A stretch of DNA of 64,000 nucleotides from Bradyrhizobium diazoefficiens (lineage in GTDB: Bacteria; Pseudomonadota; Alphaproteobacteria; Rhizobiales; Xanthobacteraceae): assembly GCF_016612535.1 (NCBI RefSeq), contig NZ_JAENXS010000001.1:1389501-1453500 (forward strand). The letters are read 5' to 3'. The notes under the pieces were generated by a model. That model did not search any database, was not told where the DNA came from, and worked only from the letters and a program-made list of their open reading frames with translations. Position 1 is the stretch's first letter. Every line of letters starts with the position of its first letter. The position numbers were made by a program, and so were the translations under genes. Below, piece by piece: positions 1 through 9,200 of the stretch.

Positions 1-279
1 GATGCCGTGAGAGGCCAGCAGATCGAGTTTTTGCACAACGCCGACGCCGGCGGGCACGAACAGCAGCGAGAGATGAGCCAGCAGGCCCTTGCTCGCCGTC
101 TCCACGCCGTCGTTACGCAACGGCCCCTGCGCGAGCAGCGCAAAGCGGTCGCGGGCGAGCAGGAGGATCAGAAGCAGCAGCAGACCGAGCACAGGTCCCG
201 GCAGCGGCAGGCCGAGACCGCGGACCACGGCCTCGCCGATCAATTGGCAGAGCAGGATGAGACCGAGACTAGCAAGCAT
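1..279 (-). CDS. CidA/LrgA family membrane protein, cut by the window edge
   Basis: The reverse strand encodes a hydrophobic protein starting MLASLGLILLCQLIGEAVV, followed by LPLPGPVLGLLLLLILL and LFVPAGVGVVQ. These are the family signatures: a proline-rich PGPVxG segment between helices and a VPAGVG loop. CidA/LrgA proteins are small holin-like inner-membrane proteins linked to murein hydrolase control and by-product export. The ATG at 279 is the only usable start, because an in-frame TGA lies three codons upstream. The C-terminal end lies outside the window, where an lrgB/cidB partner would be expected. No strong ribosome binding site is visible. Confidence 0.7.
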   Translation of the reverse strand, partial: MLASLGLILLCQLIGEAVVRGLGLPLPGPVLGLLLLLILLLARDRFALLAQGPLRNDGVETASKGLLAHLSLLFVPAGVGVVQKLDLLASHGI

Positions 280-439
280 GATGCATCAAGGAATGCGCCG
301 CAGGGCTTGTCAATTGCCGCTATACCCTGGACGCACGCGCTCCGTGCGAAGCCGCAACGCGGGGCAGCATCGCCATCAGCGTTCCGGTCATGGTGGCGAT
401 GAGCGTGGTCTTGCCCCCGCGCTCGGCAAAAGCTTTGGC

Positions 440-820
440 CTCGCAGAAGGCGAAGGACGCTCGGCATCAATTGCGCAGCAGACCAGCCTCGACGGCGAGC
501 CACCCCGCGAGCGGCTGAAGGCGGTGATCCAGCTCTATTCGGAGCGACTCAATCCGGACGGCATGGCGATCGAGCTCGCGATCCGGCAGTGGGCGCGCTC
601 CGACGGGACCGCCGCGGCGGCGGTCGCGAGCGTGGACGCGGCGCGGCTCAAGCACGTCGCCGAGCTTTATCGCGCAACGGGCCTCGACGCCGAAGAAGCT
701 GAGGCTCAAGCTTTCCTGTTCTATTGCTTCATCTTCGGCCAGAGTCTGTTGTTCGACGAGCGCGGCCCGCGCAAGCGCTCGCAGCTCGTCGCGAAGCCTG
801 CCGAGAAATTGCTGAACTAG
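440..820 (+). pseudogene. TetR-family regulator remnant lacking its DNA-binding half
   Basis: The frame encodes a TetR-like C-terminal ligand-binding domain (RERLKAVIQLYSERL, AIELAIRQWARSD, FIFGQSLLFDE) of about 125 residues. Upstream no frame shows a TetR helix-turn-helix, so the N-terminal 60-70 residues appear to be missing, and a functional repressor is unlikely. The TAG stop at 818-820 takes its last base from the terminal inverted repeat of the IS5-family element that follows, so the original C-terminus may also have been altered by the insertion. The missing N-terminus is seen in the sequence. The mechanism (deletion plus IS insertion) is inferred. Confidence 0.55.
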
Positions 821-1652
821 GGTCTGTTGAGATTCAGGATTCACAGAACGGAATGTCCGTGATTCAAGCTCCGAGAGGAGTTTGGCATGCCCCGATTCGT
901 TCTGACAGATGCTCAATGGGCGAAGATGGAGCCGGTTTGTTTGGGCAAGCCGAGGGACCCCGGCCGCAGTGGAAGCGATAACCGTCTGTTTCTGGAAGCT
1001 GTACTGTGGATCGCCCGCACGGGCAGCCCATGGCGGGATCTGCCGCCGACGTTCGGCAACTGGAATACCGTGTTCAAACGCTATCGCGACTGGGTGAAAG
1101 CCGGTGTTTTCAAGCGGATCTTCGATGCCGTATCGGATGATCCGGACATGGAGTTCGCCATGGTCGACGCGACCATCGTCAAGGTTCACCGCCACGGGCA
1201 GGGAGCAAAAGGGGGACCAAAAATCAGGCCATCGGCAAGTCAAAAGGCGGCTGGACCACCAAAATCCTCGCGCTGACTGACGCGCTCGGGAATCTGGTGC
1301 GGTTCATCCTGCTCCCCGGCCATCGCTTTGACACCGTCGGCGTCGTGCCCCTGATCAAGGATATCGAGTTCGGTGGCTTGATCGCCGACAAGGCTTTTGA
1401 TTCCAACTGGATCATCGAAGACTTGAACGAACGCAAGGCCAAGATCGTCATCTCGCAACATCAAAGGCGCGCTCAGCCTCTCGACATCGACAAAGACATT
1501 TACAAATGGCGTCACTTGATCGAAAATTTCTTCGGCAAGCTCAAGGAATTCAAACGCATAGCAATGCGTTGCGACAAGACAGACAGCAGTTTCGAGGCCA
1601 TGATTTACCTCGCCACCGCTGTAATCCATTCCAGATGAATCTCAACAGACCC
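820..1652 (+). mobile_element. IS5-family insertion sequence
   Basis: Near-perfect 17-bp terminal inverted repeats bound the element: GGGTCTGTTGAGATTCA at 820-836 and TGAATCTCAACAGACCC at 1636-1652. Inside is a two-frame DDE transposase whose stop codon lies within the right repeat. The total length of 833 bp fits the IS427-like subgroup of IS5. Left and right flanks (ending CTA, beginning TTA) do not form an exact target duplication. The element abuts the stop of the TetR remnant. Confidence 0.85.
887..1638 (+). CDS. IS5-family transposase made from two frames by -1 frameshift
   Basis: The first frame (887 to 1276 if read through) starts MPRFVLTDAQWAKMEP and carries the IS5-type N-terminus (SPWRDLPPTFGNWNTVFKRY) and the first catalytic Asp region (FAMVDATIVKVHRHGQG). 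The second frame holds KNQAIGKSKGG, the second Asp (GLIADKAFDS) and the last acidic segment (RHLIENFFGKLKEFKRIA). The frames join by a -1 shift in an A4G5 run near 1207-1217, the usual arrangement for IS427-type elements. All catalytic regions are present, so the element could be active if the frameshift occurs. It could also simply be a broken copy. Confidence 0.8.
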
Positions 1653-1661
1653 TTAAAGCAA

Positions 1662-1686
1662 GAGGCCGGAGCTTGGCTCCGGCCTC
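1662..1686 (-). terminator. Stem-loop terminator below the 1704-2204 gene
   Basis: GAGGCCGGAGC and GCTCCGGCCTC form a perfect 11-bp stem with a TTG loop. It lies just past the stop of the reverse-strand gene, 10 bp outside the IS right end. The T-run on the reverse strand is weak (TTGCTTTAA). Confidence 0.65.
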
Positions 1687-1703
1687 GGCCTCAGCTTGAA
1701 GCC

Positions 1704-2204
1704 TCAGGTAGCGCCCTTCAGCTTCTTGTTGCATTCGCTGTAATAGCCGCCGCCCTTCTCGATCCACTTCATGCCGCCATTACCGTTGGTGGTCTTGTTG
1801 GCATTGTACTGGTCGACACAGGTGTGCAGGCGCGCCTTGCCGGCACTCTCCTTGGCGTATTTCGCATCGACCGCGCTCGGGAAGACGGCGTTGCCCATCG
1901 GCATCGTCGGTCCCGGAGCAGCAGCGGGGGCAGCCTCCTTCTTCGCCGCCGTCTTGGGCTCGGCAGCAGGCGGAGGCGCAGCCGGGGCGGCCGCGGTCGG
2001 TGCAGCTGCGGGCGTTGCATCGGCGCCGCACTGGGCCTTGCGGAAGTCATTCCACTTCATGGTACCGAGCGAGCCGTCCTTCTTGGCGGCCTGATATTTC
2101 GCGCTGCACTCCTGCGAGGTCAGCGCCTGGGCCGGCGCGCTCGCCACCAGCACGGCAACGCCCGACACCGCAATTGCACACAACAATTTGGCTTGAATGG
2201 TCAT
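1704..2204 (-). CDS. Secreted Cys-repeat protein, PsiF-like modules
   Basis: A 166-residue protein with a clear signal peptide (MTIQAKLLCAIAVSGVAVLV, cleavage near APAQA). Two similar modules, one after the signal (TSQECSAKYQAAKKDG then DFRKAQC) and one at the C-terminus (CVDQYNANK then YYSECNK), each have two cysteines. They are joined by a low-complexity Ala/Pro/Lys linker at about residues 65-110. Each module resembles the small Cys-x(n)-Cys repeats of PsiF-type periplasmic proteins. The gene is divergent from the psiF-like gene at 2392. Function is unknown; a periplasmic or envelope role is inferred from the signal peptide. Confidence 0.75.
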   Translation of the reverse strand: MTIQAKLLCAIAVSGVAVLVASAPAQALTSQECSAKYQAAKKDGSLGTMKWNDFRKAQCGADATPAAAPTAAAPAAPPPAAEPKTAAKKEAAPAAAPGPTMPMGNAVFPSAVDAKYAKESAGKARLHTCVDQYNANKTTNGNGGMKWIEKGGGYYSECNKKLKGAT

Positions 2205-2391
2205 CCTTGGTCTCCCTCAGGGAAGCAAAACGAGGACTGCTATCCTAGCGTGCCGGGGACGTCCGACAAGGAAGCGATGGCGTTCGGCGCTAAAATATAG
2301 TGACCACAATGTTCAGGTTTATTCATGTCGCGTTCAGCAACGCAGGCCGAGGTTCGCGGCCCTCCGCAACTCTCGCAAGAAGAGCAACATC

Positions 2392-2667
2392 ATGACCCTC
2401 GCCTCCCGCCTCGCCATCGTTGCGATCGCCTCCCTGTTCGCCACCGGCACCGCCTTCGCGCAGACCGCGGCGCCGGCCGCGAAGACCGATGCCACCACGA
2501 CCACCGACAAGAAGGCACCGAAGGAGCACTCGGCCGAGTCGCTCGAATGCTCCAAGCAGGCGGACGCCAAGGGCCTGCATGGCAAGGAGCGCAAGAAATT
2601 CCGTTCCGAGTGCATCAAGACGGCCAAGGGCGGAATGGCTGCACCGGCTGCCGCCGACAAGAAGTAA
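2392..2667 (+). CDS. psiF: PsiF-family periplasmic protein
   Basis: A 91-residue protein with a signal peptide ending at TAFAQ, a Thr/Ala/Lys-rich linker, then one PsiF repeat (SLECSKQADAKGLHGKERK and FRSECIKTAKGG) with the two conserved cysteines. PsiF of E. coli is phosphate-starvation inducible, but its function is not known. The ATG at 2392 directly precedes the signal peptide, so the longer upstream open frame was not used. Its neighbour on the other strand has related Cys modules. No Pho box was identified. Confidence 0.8.
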   Translation: MTLASRLAIVAIASLFATGTAFAQTAAPAAKTDATTTTDKKAPKEHSAESLECSKQADAKGLHGKERKKFRSECIKTAKGGMAAPAAADKK

Positions 2668-2699
2668 ATCCGTCACAATCTTTCCCTCGCCTTTGACGG

Positions 2700-2744
2700 G
2701 AGGCGCGCGCATTGCGGCATGACGTAGCCGCAATTGTGCGCCTC
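2700..2744 (+). terminator. Long hairpin after psiF
   Basis: GAGGCGC (2700-2706) pairs with GCGCCTC (2738-2744), and ATTGCGGC (2711-2718) pairs with GCCGCAAT (2727-2734), giving an extended stem with an internal mismatch. It lies between psiF and the AbrB-type gene. No strong T-run follows. Confidence 0.5.
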
Positions 2745-2767
2745 TCGCCGATTTGCAATAAGGTGGT

Positions 2768-3853
2768 GTGAAGCAAATCACCGCCTCCCTGCCGTTCGAA
2801 TGGCCAAGCCGCGCCAAGCTCTTGCGCACGGCGGAGACGCTCGTCATCGGCGCCGCCGGCGGCCTTACGTTCCTGGCTGCGGGCCTTCCGGGCGGCTTGA
2901 TCTCGGGATCGATGATCGCGGTCGGGATAGCCGCCATCGCCGGGCGCCAGCTTTCGGTGCCGCCGCTCCTGACCCAGACAGTGCTGGTGCTGCTCGGCAT
3001 TTCGCTGGGCTCCGTCGTGTCGCGCCATTTGATTGAGCAGGTCAGTGCCTATCCGCTGACCATCGGACTATTAGCGCTCGCCACCTTCTGCTCCACTTTC
3101 GGCTCGAGCTATTACCTCCAGCGCGCCCATGGCTGGGACCGCACCTCGGCCTTCCTCGCCGGCAGCCCGGGGGCGCTGTCGCAGATCACGATCCTGGCGG
3201 TCGAGCGCGGCGCCGATCTGCCGGGCATCGCGGTGGTACAGACCATGCGTGTCATCATCCTCACCGCGGCACTGCCGATGGTGCTGGCGATTGCGGGCGT
3301 CGCGCCCTCCGTCGCGCCGTCGCTCACGACGGCGATTGCCTCGCCACTCGATCTTCTCGAACTGGTTGCCGCTTCGCTGGCGGCTTCGCTCCTGCTGCGG
3401 CTGATCAAATTTCCGGCGAGTTGGATGTTCGGCGCGATGATCGGCTCCAGCGTGCTGCACGGCGCAGGCTGGGTCGAGGGCGGCCTGCCGAACTGGGTGC
3501 GCGGCGTCGCGCTGGTCGGCATCGGCGCACTGATCGGCAGCCGCTTCGCCCGGATGCGGATCAAGACGCTGGCTGGCCACATCAACGCAGCGCTGGGCTC
3601 GTTTGCGGTCGCCATCGCCGTTTCCGCGATCTTCGTCGGCATCGCCGCGCTCACCACGCAGGTGAAATTTTCCGACGTCGTCGTCGCCTTCGCGCCCGGC
3701 GCGATGGACGCGATGCTGGCGCTGGCCCTCACGCTGCATATCGACCCGATCTTCGTCGGCGCCCACCACCTCTCACGCTTCGTGTTCGTGACGATCGCCA
3801 CCCCGGGCATCGTGCACCTGTTCGGCCGCACGCAGGACGACGTGGACGATTAG
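2768..3853 (+). CDS. AbrB-type inner-membrane protein (putative ammonia monooxygenase family)
   Basis: A 361-residue, highly hydrophobic protein with a duplicated arrangement of about ten membrane segments. Typical family stretches are GLPGGLISGSMI near residue 45, FLAGSPGALSQ near 130 and FAPGAMDAMLALAL near 310, with the GxPGA motif found in both halves. The family is annotated as AbrB or putative ammonia monooxygenase, but it is a membrane protein with no proven enzymatic role. The start is GTG at 2768, since the protein aligns from its first residues. Its stop overlaps the convergent gene by 4 bp. Confidence 0.8.
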   Translation: MKQITASLPFEWPSRAKLLRTAETLVIGAAGGLTFLAAGLPGGLISGSMIAVGIAAIAGRQLSVPPLLTQTVLVLLGISLGSVVSRHLIEQVSAYPLTIGLLALATFCSTFGSSYYLQRAHGWDRTSAFLAGSPGALSQITILAVERGADLPGIAVVQTMRVIILTAALPMVLAIAGVAPSVAPSLTTAIASPLDLLELVAASLAASLLLRLIKFPASWMFGAMIGSSVLHGAGWVEGGLPNWVRGVALVGIGALIGSRFARMRIKTLAGHINAALGSFAVAIAVSAIFVGIAALTTQVKFSDVVVAFAPGAMDAMLALALTLHIDPIFVGAHHLSRFVFVTIATPGIVHLFGRTQDDVDD

Positions 3854-4482
3854 CCCTCCTCTCGCGTCGCTTGCCCTTTCAGCGCCGCAACCTGCGCCTC
3901 GAGCTCCGCAATCCGTTGATCCCGCGCCGCTAACGCCGCCGCCACATCGGGGGCGTCGAACTTCTGCGGAATGTGCTGCGGGCAGTTGGTGTCCCACGCC
4001 GCGATCTTGAACACGATCACCTGCTCGGGCCGTGCCCTATATCCTTTCGGCATCAGGGAGTCCGTCAGCGCATCGTCGTCCTCGACCACACGCGCCTCGC
4101 CCCAGATCTTCACCCGGCGGCGATGGGCGTAGTCCATCATGAAGATGTAGGCCTTGGGGTTCTCAGAGAGGTTTCCCTGAGTCAGGTATTGCTGGTTGCC
4201 GGCATAGTCGGCAAAGGCGAGCGTCTGCTTGTCCAGCACCTTCAGAAAACCCTTCGGGCCGCCGCGATGCTGGATGTAAGGCTGGCCGTCCGCTGAGGCA
4301 GTGGCGAAATAGAAGCTGTTGGCATCGGAGAGGAAGGTCGCCAGGCTCTCGTCGACCTCGGTGCGCCAGCCGCGCTGCTCGGCGCAGGCATATCCCTCGC
4401 GCGAACCTTTGCGGGTCTGGATCGATTTGACGGCCGGCGTGAAGGCGACATCGCTCGCATAAACGTGTGCTGCTGCTGTCAT
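3850..4482 (-). CDS. Pyridoxamine 5'-phosphate oxidase-like flavoprotein
   Basis: A 210-residue protein with a split-barrel flavin-binding core: LATFLSDANSFYFATASADG near residues 45-65, IQHRGGPKGFLKVLD, LAFADYAGNQQ, and IFMMDYAHRRRVKIWGEAR near 120. The C-terminus (ALAARDQRIAELEAQVAALK) is a short predicted coiled coil. Family members use FMN or F420, or bind haem, and the substrate cannot be told here. The ATG at 4482 is preceded by AGGAGA, which fixes the start. The gene is divergent from a LysR regulator that probably controls it. Confidence 0.8.
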   Translation of the reverse strand: MTAAAHVYASDVAFTPAVKSIQTRKGSREGYACAEQRGWRTEVDESLATFLSDANSFYFATASADGQPYIQHRGGPKGFLKVLDKQTLAFADYAGNQQYLTQGNLSENPKAYIFMMDYAHRRRVKIWGEARVVEDDDALTDSLMPKGYRARPEQVIVFKIAAWDTNCPQHIPQKFDAPDVAAALAARDQRIAELEAQVAALKGQATREEG

Positions 4483-4532
4483 CGGAACATCTCCTGAGAA
4501 TTCCTGCGCATGTCTGCGTCTTTCGAGGACTA

Positions 4533-4598
4533 AAGTGGATCTTCCGGCTATCAAAACAATCAGTCCACTTGACACTTCATCATTGCGTTATATGCAAT
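4533..4598. promoter_or_regulatory. LysR-type operator and promoter region between divergent genes
   Basis: In the 123-bp divergent spacer, AAGTGGA (4533-4539) and TCCACTT (4564-4570) form one inverted repeat. ATTGC-N7-GCAAT (4582-4598) forms a second, fitting a LysR T-N11-A box. A TTGACA hexamer at 4569-4574 can serve as the -35 of the LysR gene, with the second palindrome over its -10, which would suit autorepression. All elements are seen in the sequence; the regulator assignment is inferred from position. Confidence 0.55.
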
Positions 4599-4605
4599 AG
4601 TTGCC

Positions 4606-5490
4606 ATGGACCGCCTCGAAGCCATGCATGTCTTCGTCACCGTCGCCGATCTGCGCGGCTTTGCGCCGGCGGCTCGAAAACTGAGGCTGTCGCCCTCGGC
4701 CGTGACAAGGCTGATCGCGGCACTTGAGGAGCATCTTGGTGCGCGGCTGCTGCAGCGAACCACCCGGCAGGTGAGATTGACCGACGTCGGCACGCGCTAT
4801 CTGGAACGCGCGCGGCGGATCCTGGCCGACGTCGAGGAGGCCGACGGCTCGGCGCGGGAGGAGCGCAACCGGCCGAGCGGACGGCTCGTGGTATCGGCAC
4901 CGGTCGGCTTCGGCCGGCTTCATGTCGGCCCAGTCATGACCGCCTATCTCAAGCGGTATCCAGAGGTGGCCAGCGAACTCAGGCTGTCGGATAACCTCGT
5001 CAATCTCGTGGAAGACGCCGTCGACGCCGCAGTACGGATCGGCCATCTCGCCGACTCCTCGCTGGTCGCGCGCCAGGTCGGCGAGATGCGGCGGATCACG
5101 GTGGCCACGCCAGGCTATCTGAAGCGCCACGGCGAGCCGAAGACGCCGGAAGCGCTGCTCGCGCATCAGACCATCCGGTTCGGCCCCGCGCCGGCGTGGC
5201 GTTTCGCGCAGGATGGCCGCGATATCGAGGTGACACCGTCTCCACGCTTCACCAGCAACAGTGCCGACGCTGCCCTGCAATATGCCGAGGCCGGCGGCGG
5301 TGTGACGCGCGTGCTGGCCTATCAAGCCGCCGATGGCTTGAAACGTGGGCGGCTGAAGATCCTGCTGGCGAAATACGAGCAGCCGGCGCTGCCGATCCAC
5401 ATCGTCTATCCAACCTCGCGCCTGCTCTCGGCCAAGGTGCGCGCGTTCATCGATCTCGTGGTGGAGACGGCGGATTGGAGGTTCGGGTAA
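4606..5490 (+). CDS. LysR-family transcriptional regulator
   Basis: A 294-residue protein with an N-terminal winged helix-turn-helix (MHVFVTVADLRGFAPAARK, LSPSAVTRLIAALEEHLGA, RTTRQVRLTD, residues 5-60). A LysR substrate-binding domain follows (GRLVVSAPVGFGRLHVGPV, DAAVRIGHLADSSLVARQVG). The pattern belongs to the CrgA/AaeR-like subgroup, which often controls divergent oxidoreductase genes. The divergent flavoprotein gene at 3850 is the most likely target. The inducer is unknown. Confidence 0.9.
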   Translation: MDRLEAMHVFVTVADLRGFAPAARKLRLSPSAVTRLIAALEEHLGARLLQRTTRQVRLTDVGTRYLERARRILADVEEADGSAREERNRPSGRLVVSAPVGFGRLHVGPVMTAYLKRYPEVASELRLSDNLVNLVEDAVDAAVRIGHLADSSLVARQVGEMRRITVATPGYLKRHGEPKTPEALLAHQTIRFGPAPAWRFAQDGRDIEVTPSPRFTSNSADAALQYAEAGGGVTRVLAYQAADGLKRGRLKILLAKYEQPALPIHIVYPTSRLLSAKVRAFIDLVVETADWRFG

Positions 5491-5515
5491 GCGCTCGCGT
5501 CCCGGGCACGAGAGA

Positions 5516-5935
5516 CTACGTTCTCTTCGGCACCACCCGGAACGTCCCGCTCGCCCGCGCGATGACGGCATCGTCGGCCATCGCCAGGCACTGCGCGAAG
5601 CAGATCGTGCTGCCCGTCCTGATGACGTCGCTTTCGACCGCGAGCCACTGGCCAATTTCGGCGGAGCCGACGAAATCCACCGAAAGCGAGATCGTCACGA
5701 ACGATGTGGTCCAGTTCGTCGCCTGCGCGCAGCTATAGCCCATGGCATTGTCGGCGAGCGCGGCGATCAGGCCTCCGTGGATCAGGCCGCGGCCGTTGGT
5801 GTGCGGTCTTGCGAGCCGCAGGCCAATGATGACGGCCTTGTCGGTTTTCTTCGCGTAGAGCGGCTTCCACGGCTCGGTGAGCGGGCTCTCGCGCAGATGC
5901 GGCTGGAAGCCTTCGGGAACGTCGGTGTCGGTCAT
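5516..5935 (-). CDS. PaaI-type hotdog thioesterase
   Basis: A 139-residue single hotdog domain. GLIHGGLIAALADNAMGYSC (residues 51-70) carries the HGG motif and the helical Asp used by PaaI-family acyl-CoA thioesterases. TISLSVDFVGSAEIGQWLAV forms the following strands. The family hydrolyses acyl-CoA or aryl-CoA esters such as phenylacetyl-CoA derivatives. It is convergent with the LysR gene and upstream of the aromatic cluster, so an aryl-CoA substrate is possible but unproven. Confidence 0.85.
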   Translation of the reverse strand: MTDTDVPEGFQPHLRESPLTEPWKPLYAKKTDKAVIIGLRLARPHTNGRGLIHGGLIAALADNAMGYSCAQATNWTTSFVTISLSVDFVGSAEIGQWLAVESDVIRTGSTICFAQCLAMADDAVIARASGTFRVVPKRT

Positions 5936-6069
5936 GGCATTCTCGCGTCACTGAGGGGTCGTCAGCATTGAACGCGATGTGGATGGCAGTTTCACCGCCT
6001 ACAAAGTTTTAAACGGAATTTGCGTGGATGTTTGAAACGGGCACTCTCGCGAGTAGCGCAACGGCCATG

Positions 6070-6156
6070 GGGTAGGTTAGCCGAAGGCGTAACCCACCGC
6101 TGTCCGTCACCGCAGAAACAAAAGATGGTGGGTTACGCTGCGCTAACCCACCCTAC
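6070..6156. repeat. Intergenic palindromic repeat with GGGTTA/TAACCC arms
   Basis: The arm at 6070-6098 (GGGTAGGTTAGCCGAAGG and on to TAACCCACC) is the near-complement of the arm at 6127-6156 (GGTGGGTTACGCTGCG and on to AACCCACCCTAC). About 28 bases separate them. Elements of this consensus are, as I recall it, scattered between genes in Bradyrhizobium and Rhodopseudomonas. Here it sits between the convergent-side end of pobA and the start of the thioesterase gene. Confidence 0.75.
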
Positions 6157-6175
6157 AGCACCGACGCCACCGTCC

Positions 6176-7546
<1,371 letters not shown>

Positions 7547-7600
7547 ATTAACGAGACCGGGCCATCGAAGTCCGCCGTCACAACGAGGGAGAGACACGTG

Positions 7601-8617
7601 ATGAGGAAAGCTTGTCTGGCTTTGCTGCTGGCAGCAAGCGTGACGCCTGCACTCGCGCAGGACAAGACCGTCGACCTGAAGGTCTCGCACTGGGTGCCGG
7701 CGTCCCACCCGCTACAGAAATCTTTGGAAGACTGGGTCGCCGCGGTGAACAAGGATTCTGGCGGCACCATCACTGGTAAAGTGTTTCCGGCCCAGCAGCT
7801 CGGCAAGGCGTTCGATCATTACGACATGGCGCGCGACGGCATTGCCGACGTCACCTACGTCAATCCCGGCTACCAGCCCGGACGCTTTCCGATCATCGGT
7901 GCCGGCGAATTGCCGTTCCTGATCTCGGACGCCAAGGGCGGTTCGGAGGGCCTGGACGCCTGGTATCGCAAATATGCCGAGAAGGAGATGAAGGACGTCA
8001 AATACTGCCTCGCTTTCGTCCACTCGCCCTCCTCGTTCCACTCCCGCACCAAGAAGATCGTGATGCCGGAGGACGTGAAGGGGATGAAGATCCGTCCCGC
8101 ACACGCCACCATGGCGAATTTCGTCACCTCGCTTGGCGGCACCAACGTGCAGTCGTCTGCACCCGAAGTGCGCGACATCATCGAGCGCGGCGTCGCCGAC
8201 GCCGTCACTTTCCCGTGGGGCTCGCTGGTGCTGTTCGGCATCGACAAGGTGACCAAGTACGACATGGACGCGCCGCTCTACACCACGACCTTCGTGTTCG
8301 TAATGAACAAGGACAAATACAATGCGATGTCCGACAAGCAGAAGGCCGCGATCGACAAGAACTGCTCGACCGAGATGGCCGGCGTGGTCGGCGAGCATTG
8401 GGGCAAGTTCGAGGACGCCGGCATCGACAAGGTGAAGGCGGAAGCAGGTCACGAGGTCTACAAGCTGACCCCCGACCAGACCGCCGCCTGGAAGAAGGCC
8501 GCCGAGCCGCTGGTCAGGACCTGGGCCGACGGCGCCAAGAAGGCCGGCGCCGATCCAGATGCCGCACTTGCGGACCTCAAGGCGTCGCTGAAGAAGTACA
8601 ACGCGCTGGCGGAGTAG
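7601..8617 (+). CDS. dctP: TRAP transporter solute-binding protein (DctP type)
   Basis: A 338-residue periplasmic protein with a signal peptide ending at ALAQD. DctP-family hallmarks are SHWVPASHPLQKSLEDW, GTITGKVFPAQQLGK, the segment VKGMKIRPAHATMANFVTSL near residue 160 with the Arg that salt-bridges a substrate carboxylate, and DAVTFPWGSLVLFG. It delivers an organic acid to the DctQM membrane pair encoded next. Because it is divergent from pobA and upstream of a hydroxycinnamate operon, an aromatic carboxylate is the likely ligand. The ATG at 7601 follows a good ribosome binding site. Confidence 0.88.
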   Translation: MRKACLALLLAASVTPALAQDKTVDLKVSHWVPASHPLQKSLEDWVAAVNKDSGGTITGKVFPAQQLGKAFDHYDMARDGIADVTYVNPGYQPGRFPIIGAGELPFLISDAKGGSEGLDAWYRKYAEKEMKDVKYCLAFVHSPSSFHSRTKKIVMPEDVKGMKIRPAHATMANFVTSLGGTNVQSSAPEVRDIIERGVADAVTFPWGSLVLFGIDKVTKYDMDAPLYTTTFVFVMNKDKYNAMSDKQKAAIDKNCSTEMAGVVGEHWGKFEDAGIDKVKAEAGHEVYKLTPDQTAAWKKAAEPLVRTWADGAKKAGADPDAALADLKASLKKYNALAE

Positions 8618-8633
8618 TTTTCACTGAAACAGA

Positions 8634-8663
8634 AGCGGCGGCGGGAATCCTCTCGCCGCCGCT
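8634..8663 (+). terminator. Intra-operon GC hairpin after dctP
   Basis: AGCGGCGGCG and CGCCGCCGCT form a perfect 10-bp stem with a 10-base loop between dctP and dctQ, with no T-run. Such hairpins commonly keep binding-protein mRNA at higher level than the downstream permease message; this role is inferred. Confidence 0.6.
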
Positions 8664-8691
8664 TTCCTGCAAATTTGAGGACCCTCCACCC

Positions 8692-9198
8692 ATGAAGCGC
8701 TGGATGGATCGCGTCATCGACTCGATCGAATGGATCGCGGCAGCCTTCGTCGGCATCGTCGCGCTCGACATCTTCCTGTCGGTGCTGCTGCGCAACACGC
8801 TGAACTATTCGATCCCCGACAGCTTCGACATCGGCCGCATGCTGCTCGGTATCCTCATTTTCTGGGGCATCGCCGCGACCTCCTATCGCGGCACCCACAT
8901 CACGGTCGACCTGGTCTGGGGCAATGTCGGCCCGCGCCATCAGCGTTGGATCGACGTGTTCGCGACGCTGGTGCTGCTGTTCGTCGTCAGCGTGCAGACC
9001 TGGACGCTGTTCGACAAGGTCCGCGGCACCTACAATGACAACGTTGAGACCTTCGACATGCACATGCCGACCTGGCCGTTCTTCGCGATTGCCTGGATCG
9101 GCGATGTCTCCGCCGTGCTGCTGATCGCGATCCGCACTTACCGGCTGATCTTCCATCCCGAAGAGATGCACGACCCCAAGCTGAAGGCGACGGAGTAA
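8692..9198 (+). CDS. dctQ: TRAP transporter small membrane subunit (DctQ type)
   Basis: A 168-residue protein with four predicted membrane segments (WIAAAFVGIVALDIFLSVLL, MLLGILIFWGIAATSY, VFATLVLLFVVSVQTW, FFAIAWIGDVSAVLLIAI). The conserved segment YRGTHITVDLVWG follows the second helix, as in DctQ subunits. It pairs with DctM to form the Na+-coupled carrier. It is followed after 2 bp by dctM, so the two are probably co-translated. Confidence 0.88.
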   Translation: MKRWMDRVIDSIEWIAAAFVGIVALDIFLSVLLRNTLNYSIPDSFDIGRMLLGILIFWGIAATSYRGTHITVDLVWGNVGPRHQRWIDVFATLVLLFVVSVQTWTLFDKVRGTYNDNVETFDMHMPTWPFFAIAWIGDVSAVLLIAIRTYRLIFHPEEMHDPKLKATE

Positions 9199-9200
9199 TC

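Noticed and set aside
240..503. Reverse-strand frame between the CidA/LrgA and TetR remnants (product includes EAKAFAERGGKTTL in another frame)
   Set aside because: Possible fragment of an unknown gene, but too short and without a recognisable family.
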